DNA from: Nocardia niwae NBRC 108934 = DSM 45340
GTDB lineage: Bacteria > Actinomycetota > Actinomycetes > Mycobacteriales > Mycobacteriaceae
Direction: 5' to 3'
DNA length: 64,000 nucleotides
Assembly (NCBI RefSeq): GCF_001613465.1
Contig: NZ_BDCK01000016.1
Span: forward strand, 186,001-250,000
The notes under the pieces are model-generated. The model did no database searches. It was given only the letters and a program-made list of their open reading frames with translations, and was not told the origin of the DNA. Every line of letters begins with the position of its first letter. Position 1 is the first letter of the stretch. A program made the translations under genes and the position numbers. Positions 58,444 through 64,000 of the stretch are shown in pieces.

Positions 58444-60150
58444 TCAGCCGCCATCGGTCGCGGCAGCTCCTGGCCGAGGTGTACCACCGGGTCCGGCCAC
58501 GCCGGGCGCAACCACACCGGCGGGCGCACTGGCACCGGGCGAGTTCGCACGACCGAGCGCGCCGGCCTGATCGGTTGCACGAACGCCACCGACTTGGGGC
58601 GAAGCGATCCCACCGGACGCAGCAGCGCTGGGCAAAGCCGCGCCGCCAGGTGGCGCGCCGGGGGGAACGGCCTGCGATTCAGCCGCTTCGGGAACCTCTT
58701 GCAGCATGCGGGAGTAGTCCACGACCTGCGCGCCCAGTGTGGGCGTCACGATGATGACGCCGTTGGTGTACATCCGGTAGGTGCCCGCACGCTGCGGCAG
58801 GATCATCTCCGGTCCGAGGGGCGTACCGATACTGCTCGCGGCACCGCCGATGCGTCGGTACTCGGCATCGACAGCTGATTCGGTGACCACCGCCTGCGCA
58901 CGCGGATCCACCGGCGAACCGGGGACAACCACAGCCTGCGCACGCGGATCCACCGGCGTGCCGGGGGTGACCGCCGCCTGCCCGCGCGGATCCACAGCTG
59001 CGCCGGGGACGACCACAACCTGCGCACGCGGATCCACCGGCGTGCCGGGGGTGACCGCCGCCTGCCCGCGCGGATCCACAGCTGCGCCGGGGACGACCAC
59101 AACCTGCGCACGCGGATCCACGGGGGTACCGGGGGTGACCGCCGCCTGCGCACGCGGATCCTCGACCGGCGCGGTGGTGACCAACTCCTCCGGCGCGGGG
59201 CCGACGTCCAGGGTGTGAATGTCGGTGGGTTGTCCGCCGCCGGGCGCGGCGGAATATTCCGTCCGCAGGATCCGGCCGTCGCGCAGCAGGACCGCGCCTC
59301 TCGTAGCCACGACGGCGGCCGCGGTCCGCGGATCTTCCTGCGCGGTACCGGAATACCTCTGGCAGGCGGTCGTGTCGCAGGTCTGCGCGTACGGATAGCG
59401 CTGTTCGGCGAGGGCGTAGGAGCGCGCCGCGATCGCCTGGGCCCGCAGCGCCTCTGCCGCGCCCTTGTCCGCCCAGTTGGGCTGCACCTCGGCCGGGACC
59501 ACGCCGAGCAGATAGTCCTCGACGTCCACCTGGTTGACCGTGCGGGCCGCGCCCTCCTCGAGGGCGAGGCCCAGCGCACCGCGATACGCCGGACCACCAC
59601 ACAGCGTGAGATGTTCCGCCGCAGGGCGGTTGGGCCGGGGATCGACCGGATGGATCCAAGGGTCGTCGGTCAGCGCCTGCCACAGCACAGCACCGTCGCA
59701 GCCCACCGTGACGACCACGTTCGCGCCACCGCCGGGCAGCGCCGTCAGGTGCGCCGCCTGGCCGGGCGCCACCTCCCGGCCCGCCACCCGCGCACCGGCA
59801 ACCGCGAAGACGTCCAGCGGCGAGTCGTCCCTGGCTTGGAGGCGAACCCGGACGGCCGTGGGTCCGACGGTGGCGAGCGTCGCGCCGGGGTAGTAGTGCG
59901 CGAGGATGTGTTCGGCTCCCCACCCCGCCCGGGCGTTGTCGAAAGCGCCGAGCTGGCTCATGCCACGCCCATGCCCGGGCCCGGCCAAGGGGTGATACGG
60001 AGCATCGACCGGCCTGCTCGCGACGGCGAAGAACGCGCTGGCGATCAGACCGACTCCGATCAGCATCGCGGAAGCCGGTCCGGTGCGCCGCAGCTTCCTT
60101 CCTGGTCGCTTGCCGCTCGCCCGGCGTCGAGAAATCGTTTTCACCAGCAT
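58444..60150 (-). CDS. SpoIID/LytB-domain cell-wall protein with 14-aa repeats
   Basis: A 568-aa exported protein. One N-terminal helix (ASAMLIGVGLIASAFFAVAS) anchors or secretes it. Residues 50-320 have the SpoIID pattern: PLAGPGHGRGMSQLGAFDNA, HILAHYYPGATL, QVDVEDYLLGVVPAEVQPNW, LRAQAIAARSYALAEQRYPY, QRYSGTAQEDPRTAAAV and YSAAPGGGQPTDI. SpoIID proteins are glycan-cleaving lytic transglycosylases. Seven 14-residue VDPRAQ-type repeats follow, then an LGFP-like module (GGAASSIGTPLGPEM), then a Gly/Ala/Pro tail. It is divergent from the PGRP amidase. The tail seems cut short by a TGA. Confidence 0.88.
   Translation of the reverse strand: MLVKTISRRRASGKRPGRKLRRTGPASAMLIGVGLIASAFFAVASRPVDAPYHPLAGPGHGRGMSQLGAFDNARAGWGAEHILAHYYPGATLATVGPTAVRVRLQARDDSPLDVFAVAGARVAGREVAPGQAAHLTALPGGGANVVVTVGCDGAVLWQALTDDPWIHPVDPRPNRPAAEHLTLCGGPAYRGALGLALEEGAARTVNQVDVEDYLLGVVPAEVQPNWADKGAAEALRAQAIAARSYALAEQRYPYAQTCDTTACQRYSGTAQEDPRTAAAVVATRGAVLLRDGRILRTEYSAAPGGGQPTDIHTLDVGPAPEELVTTAPVEDPRAQAAVTPGTPVDPRAQVVVVPGAAVDPRGQAAVTPGTPVDPRAQVVVVPGAAVDPRGQAAVTPGTPVDPRAQAVVVPGSPVDPRAQAVVTESAVDAEYRRIGGAASSIGTPLGPEMILPQRAGTYRMYTNGVIIVTPTLGAQVVDYSRMLQEVPEAAESQAVPPGAPPGGAALPSAAASGGIASPQVGGVRATDQAGALGRANSPGASAPAGVVAPGVAGPGGTPRPGAAATDGG
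58870..59166 (-). repeat. seven tandem 42-bp coding repeats
   Basis: Each unit encodes 14 residues of the form VDPRAQAVVTPGTP or VDPRGQAAVTPGTP; the first unit has one extra residue. Units alternate A/B, so the DNA repeats as 84-bp pairs: 58958-59041 and 59042-59125 are identical for about 80 bases. Such near-identity suggests recent expansion. Confidence 0.9.
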
Positions 60151-60400
60151 TTTCCCGCCCCCCGCAGGCGCACATCAGGATGCATGAGTTCGCTCCCAGG
60201 GTTTCCAGGGCCGGTAGTTATCCACCTTTTACACAAGTTTTCGAGACGCGCTAGCAATCAAGCAGCTACATTCAGGCAATCACATAATCCTCAACCAGAG
60301 GTTTAGCCGTGTGACAAATGTGGCTATTGTGACCATTGGTACATCAGGAAGTAACTCGGAATCCCCCGTGATCACTGGTTCGACCTGATTGGAGACGCTC

Positions 60401-62860
60401 GTGCGGTACCGCAAACCGAAACGTTCCTACGTGCTCCCGGTTGTCACCACCCTCGCGGTCGCGGCCCCGCTCGGCACGCTGACGCTCAGTGATTCATCCG
60501 ACTACCGCACCGCCACCAACAGCGAACCGGCCGCCGTCCCGGCCGAACTGGCCGAGGTCGCACTCACGCACGCGCCCGATATCGTGTTGCCGCTGCGCGA
60601 ACTCACCGGACTGGCCCTGCCTGATCTGCATCTTTCCGATCTGCGCATGCTGCGGGCCGCCGCGTCCATTCCGATTCCCGACGGACCGCTACCACCGGGC
60701 GCGCGTCAACCGGAAGGAATACGACTACCCAGCTCGAATTCCGGCCAAACCTCCGAACCGGAATTCGATCCGAATCCCACGCCCGATCATCCGAATTCCC
60801 CTGCTCAGCCGATTTCCGAACGCGCCACCGGCAGTGTGCGCTTCATCGCGGATCCCGCCCGGCTGCAGCCCGGCACCACTCCCGACACTCCCGCGCTGTC
60901 CCCAGGCGCCGTGCCTCCCGAACTGATAAGCCAGGTGGGGGCCCAGGTGAAAGAACTCTCCAGCGACACCTCGTTCAGCATGGTCGCCCTCACCGCCCGG
61001 GAGCTGACCGACACCAAGGCCACGATCCGGGCCCGGCAGCCCGACGGCACATGGGGGCCCTGGTACGACACCGAACCCGTCGACACCCACCGCACCGACC
61101 GCTCCGGCCCCGGCGCGACCGACGGCACCGAGCCGATCTACGTCGGCGACACGACCGCGGTCCAAGTGCTGGTCACCCGCAAGCAAGCGACAGCGGGCAC
61201 GATCCAGCCGGTGGCGCAGCCTGTCGCGACCGACCCGGGCGATCCGGCCCGGCAACCGGCCGCACGCTCCGACGACTCGGCCCAGCAAGTCGCGGACCTG
61301 ACCGCCGTCCTCATCGATCCGGGCCGCGGCGCCACCGACGGAGAACTGCGCGACGTCGCCGCGGCGCTGCCCGGCGGCGGGCCCAGCGTGATCACGCGCG
61401 CCCAGTGGGGCGCCGACGAATCCATCCGCTGCGACGAGCCGACCTACGACGACACTCTCGGCGGCGTCACGGTGCACCACACCGCGGGCCGCAACGACTA
61501 CAGCAAGTCCGAGTCGGCGGGCATCGTCCGCGCGATCTACACCTATCACGCGAAGACGTTGGGCTGGTGCGACATCGGCTACAACGCGCTGGTCGACAAG
61601 TACGGCCAGGTCTTCGAGGGACGGTTCGGCGGTCTCGACCGCCCGGTGCAGGGCGCGCACGCGGGCGGGTTCAACGAGAACACCTCGGGCGTCGCGCTGA
61701 TGGGCAACTACGAGTCCGAGCAGCCGACCGAGGCGGCGATCGAGGCGATCGGCGCGTTCGTGGGCTGGCGCACCAAAGTGGCCGGGCTCGACCCCAAGGG
61801 CTCCACCACGATGGTGTCCGAAGGGACCTCCTACACCCCGTACGCCCAAGGCGAGTCCGTGCGGTTGCCGGTCGTCTTCGCGCACCGCGACGTCGGCAAC
61901 ACCACCTGCCCCGGGGACGCCGCGTACGCGCTGATGGATCGGATCCGCGATATCGCCGCCGGCGCTCCGGGCGCGCCCAGCGGCGGCGACAGCCCGCCCC
62001 CGGCAACCGGCGAGGTCGACGTGTCGGCCCTCGCGGCACTCACCACCAAGTTGCTGAACATGGTGCAGGACAACATCATCGCGAAGCACTGGTCGCAATC
62101 CGGCGGACCGAACGGCCCGCTCGGCGCCGTCCGGTCGGACGTGCTGCCCACCGTGCAGGGCCAGCAGTACGCCAAGTTCTCCAACGGCTACGTCTACACC
62201 GCGGCGGACGGGCAGGTCGTCGAGGTGCTCGGCACCATCCTGGACCGCTTCCTGCAGCTCGGCGGCGACACGGGTGTGCTGGGGCTCCCCCTGCACAATG
62301 CCTACCCGGTCCCGGACGGCCTGCGGGCCGACTTCGAGCACGGCTCCCTGATCCTCAACCAGCTCACCGGCCTGGTCACGACGGTGTGGAAGACCTACAA
62401 CGACACCTACCGGGAGGAGATGAGCCGCAACCCGGTCGCGGCGCAGGTGAGCGCCCCGATCCCGCCCAATGCCCCGGCTCCAGCAGCCCCGGCAAAGGCG
62501 GCCCCACCGATCGGGAATCCAGCCGCCCCGGCAAACGGAACTCCAGCCGCCCCAGCGAACGGAACTCCAGCCGCCCCAGCGAACGGAACTCCAGCCGCCC
62601 CAGCTGACGCCGCCCCGGCAAACGGAACCCCGGCCGCCCCGGCTCCGAACAGCGCGCCGATCCCAGACGGCGCTCCGGCCTCAGCCACCCCCGCACCGTC
62701 GAGCGGCATGGCACCCGAGGCGAGCCCGTTCCCCCAGGTACCGGGCGCACCCGCCGCGATCGGTACGGCCCGGTCGGCTCCACAGCACCCGGCCGCGGTA
62801 CAGCCACCACACGGGGCGGCCCCGGCCGACGCCGCTCCCTCGCCATCACCCGAGGGCTGA
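60401..62860 (+). CDS. N-acetylmuramoyl-L-alanine amidase (PGRP) with LGFP repeats, Rv3811-like
   Basis: An 819-aa secreted wall hydrolase. The N-terminal signal (VLPVVTTLAVAAPLGTLTLS) is followed by a long disordered region and a beta domain. The PGRP/amidase_2 domain (about 325-520) has ITRAQWGADESIRCDEPTYD, VTVHHTAGRNDYSKSESAGI and FAHRDVGNTTCPGDAAY, with the two zinc His and the distal His/Cys. LGFP repeats follow (PNGPLGAVRSD, DTGVLGLPLHNAYP), then a Pro/Ala tail with PAAPANGT repeats. GTG 60401 has GGAG 6 nt upstream. It matches Rv3811 in order and place. Confidence 0.92.
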   Translation: MRYRKPKRSYVLPVVTTLAVAAPLGTLTLSDSSDYRTATNSEPAAVPAELAEVALTHAPDIVLPLRELTGLALPDLHLSDLRMLRAAASIPIPDGPLPPGARQPEGIRLPSSNSGQTSEPEFDPNPTPDHPNSPAQPISERATGSVRFIADPARLQPGTTPDTPALSPGAVPPELISQVGAQVKELSSDTSFSMVALTARELTDTKATIRARQPDGTWGPWYDTEPVDTHRTDRSGPGATDGTEPIYVGDTTAVQVLVTRKQATAGTIQPVAQPVATDPGDPARQPAARSDDSAQQVADLTAVLIDPGRGATDGELRDVAAALPGGGPSVITRAQWGADESIRCDEPTYDDTLGGVTVHHTAGRNDYSKSESAGIVRAIYTYHAKTLGWCDIGYNALVDKYGQVFEGRFGGLDRPVQGAHAGGFNENTSGVALMGNYESEQPTEAAIEAIGAFVGWRTKVAGLDPKGSTTMVSEGTSYTPYAQGESVRLPVVFAHRDVGNTTCPGDAAYALMDRIRDIAAGAPGAPSGGDSPPPATGEVDVSALAALTTKLLNMVQDNIIAKHWSQSGGPNGPLGAVRSDVLPTVQGQQYAKFSNGYVYTAADGQVVEVLGTILDRFLQLGGDTGVLGLPLHNAYPVPDGLRADFEHGSLILNQLTGLVTTVWKTYNDTYREEMSRNPVAAQVSAPIPPNAPAPAAPAKAAPPIGNPAAPANGTPAAPANGTPAAPANGTPAAPADAAPANGTPAAPAPNSAPIPDGAPASATPAPSSGMAPEASPFPQVPGAPAAIGTARSAPQHPAAVQPPHGAAPADAAPSPSPEG
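62521..62640 (+). repeat. 24-bp tandem repeats in the amidase tail
   Basis: Units of 24 bp (AGCCGCCCCAGCGAACGGAA then CTCC) repeat three times exactly or nearly so at 62521-62592, followed by partial units to about 62640. They encode the 8-residue block PAAPANGT of a Pro/Ala-rich wall-spanning tail. Confidence 0.85.
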
Positions 62861-62887
62861 TCCTGGACAAAGTCCCCCGTGGACCCC

Positions 62888-62919
62888 ACTCGGAGCTCGC
62901 CCACGCGCGGGCTCCGAGT
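62888..62919 (+). terminator. terminator after the amidase gene
   Basis: A 9-bp stem (ACTCGGAGC with GCTCCGAGT), a 14-nt loop, and TGTTCC after it, 28 bp past the stop at 62860. It separates the convergent HAD gene. Confidence 0.65.
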
Positions 62920-62979
62920 TGTTCCGGCACCTTCGACCCGAGACTTCCCGGCCCGAAGACGTGGCTACCGCAACACGAC

Positions 62980-63810
62980 TCACACCCACCAACGTTCGAG
63001 GACGCGCGCGACGCCGTCGTCGGCGTTGGATTCGGCGATCTCGTCGGCGGCGGCCAGCGCCTCGGGGTGCGCATTGCGCATCGCGACGCCGTGACCCGCC
63101 ATGGTGAGCATGGGGACGTCGTTGGGCATGTCGCCGAACGCGACGATGGTCGACTCGTCCACGCCGAGCCGCTGGGCGACCACCGCCAGGCCGGCGGCCT
63201 TGGTGATACCGGGCGCGGACAGTTCGATGAGCCCGTGCTCGGTCGAATAGGTGATGTCGGCGCGCTCGCCGATCAGCGGAGCGAGCACCGCGCGCATGTC
63301 CGAGCTGCGCGCCCCGGGCAGCCGGATCAGCATCTTGATGGCGGGCGCGTCGATGACCTCCTCGCGGGCGACCGAAGTGTCGTCCGGGTTGAGCCAGGCG
63401 TGCTCGTACTGGGGCGAGCTGACGAATTGCGGTGTCACCGCGTCGTGCGCGCTCTCGCCGACGCGTTCGGCCGCGAGACCGCAGCCGGGCAGCGCCCGCT
63501 CGGCGACGTCGGCGAGCCAGGCGAGCGTCGGCACGTCCAGCGTCATGCTGACCAGCACCCGGTCGGCGGCGCTGTCGTAGATCACCGCGCCGTTGCCGCA
63601 CACGCACAGCGGCGCGTAACCCAGGCCTTGCACCACCGGATCGATCCAGCGCGGCGGACGCCCCGTGGCCAGCACGAACGGAACACCGTCGGCGATCAGG
63701 GCGCCTACGGCCGCCTTGGTCCGCGCGGAGACCCGCTCGTCGTGATCGATGAGCGTGCCGTCCACATCGGTGGCGACCATCTTCGGCTTGGGCAGGTGCA
63801 GGGGCGTCAC
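62980..63810 (-). CDS. HAD-superfamily phosphatase, Cof type (Rv3813c-like)
   Basis: A 276-aa cytoplasmic hydrolase. Motif I is DVDGTLI (nucleophile and acid Asp), motif II VLATGRP (Thr), motif III GITKAAGLAVVAQRLGVDES (Lys) and motif IV VAFGDMPNDVPML (Asp pair). The cap and length match Cof proteins acting on sugar phosphates or similar metabolites. GTG 63810 is the start; upstream frames look non-coding. It converges on the amidase gene and is the ortholog by place of Rv3813c. Confidence 0.93.
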   Translation of the reverse strand: MTPLHLPKPKMVATDVDGTLIDHDERVSARTKAAVGALIADGVPFVLATGRPPRWIDPVVQGLGYAPLCVCGNGAVIYDSAADRVLVSMTLDVPTLAWLADVAERALPGCGLAAERVGESAHDAVTPQFVSSPQYEHAWLNPDDTSVAREEVIDAPAIKMLIRLPGARSSDMRAVLAPLIGERADITYSTEHGLIELSAPGITKAAGLAVVAQRLGVDESTIVAFGDMPNDVPMLTMAGHGVAMRNAHPEALAAADEIAESNADDGVARVLERWWV

Positions 63811-63917
63811 CCATCCATCCTGCCGGACAACGCCGAGTATCGCGCCCGGGCCCGTGGCCGGATAGGCCCCGGACATGCCCGGATGTCGGGTGGCACGCGC
63901 GCCGCCGACCACGTCCT

Positions 63918-63923
63918 TATGAT
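63918..63923 (+). promoter_or_regulatory. -10 element upstream of the last gene
   Basis: TATGAT, close to the sigma-70 consensus, lies 50 bp before ATG 63974 in a GC-rich context. Confidence 0.4.
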
Positions 63924-63973
63924 CGGGGGCTAATACCGACGCTGGCCCGGCCAGCCGAAAGACCAGAGGACTG

Positions 63974-64000
63974 ATGACCGGCTTCCTGCTACGACGCGCG
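63974..64000 (+). CDS. start of a gene cut by the window edge
   Basis: ATG 63974 has AGAGGA 4 nt upstream and reads MTGFLLRRA to the end. Such beginnings are common in ABC-transporter permeases of the DppB kind, but nine residues are too few for a call. Confidence 0.4.

Noticed and set aside
58870..59166. CRISPR array
   Set aside because: The regular repeats are directly adjacent, in frame and coding; there are no unique spacers.

Overview
This is high-GC actinobacterial DNA carrying the cell-wall arabinogalactan and mycolic-acid superlocus of the order Mycobacteriales. The gene set (dprE1-dprE2-aftA, emb, accD4-pks13-fadD32, a Rv3802c-type lipase, mycolyltransferases, aftB-ubiA-PAP2-glfT2-glf, an Rv3811-type amidase, an Rv3813c-type HAD hydrolase) follows the Mycobacterium tuberculosis Rv3789-Rv3813c order with insertions. 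The inserted genes and codon style fit Nocardia best. Rhodococcus or a close relative cannot be excluded without a search.

Layout. 1-198: 5' part of an alpha/beta hydrolase (minus). 427-1850: rmlA-rmlC, dTDP-rhamnose for the galactan linker. 2006-13000: an accessory and regulatory stretch (MFS exporter with divergent MarR, XRE/DUF5753 regulator, DUF4282 membrane protein, a small conserved protein, a molybdopterin oxidoreductase, a PPOX-fold flavoprotein, a TetR regulator divergent from a tiny secreted peptide and a DUF3558-like lipoprotein, an AraC regulator). 13205-14032: alpha/beta hydrolase. 14034-24401: GtrA-type flippase component (minus), then dprE1-dprE2-aftA, an extra large membrane protein, and the first Emb arabinosyltransferase, all plus. 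24481-26157: quinone-oxidoreductase-like gene with divergent HxlR regulator and a 52-aa leaderless protein. 26264-29743: second Emb (minus). 29857-30354: cyclophilin. 30423-42184 (minus): DUF732 lipoprotein, Rv3802c-type lipase, LLM-family flavin oxidoreductase, fadD32, pks13, accD4. 42246-48592 (minus): four mycolyltransferase genes, one with C-terminal LGFP repeats. 48822-55492 (minus): glf-glfT2-PAP2-ubiA-aftB. 55633-58089: SDR/TetR pair and a TipA-like MerR. 58444-63810: SpoIID-domain protein, PGRP/LGFP amidase, HAD hydrolase. 63974-64000: start of another gene.

How it works together. RmlA/RmlC supply rhamnose for the linker; Glf and GlfT2 make and polymerise galactofuranose. UbiA, the PAP2 phosphatase and DprE1/DprE2 make decaprenyl-phosphoryl arabinose, possibly helped across the membrane by the GtrA protein. 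AftA primes, the two Emb proteins extend and AftB caps the arabinan. FadD32, Pks13 and AccD4 build mycolates, and the four secreted mycolyltransferases attach them. The PGRP and SpoIID proteins act on peptidoglycan.

No CRISPR array, tRNA, rRNA, transposase or phage gene was seen. The most unusual items are the extra GT-C-like protein between aftA and emb, an LLM oxidoreductase and a lipoprotein inserted into the mycolate operon, an 854-bp gene-free gap inside the mycolyltransferase cluster, several leaderless or coupled starts, and a dispersed palindromic element.
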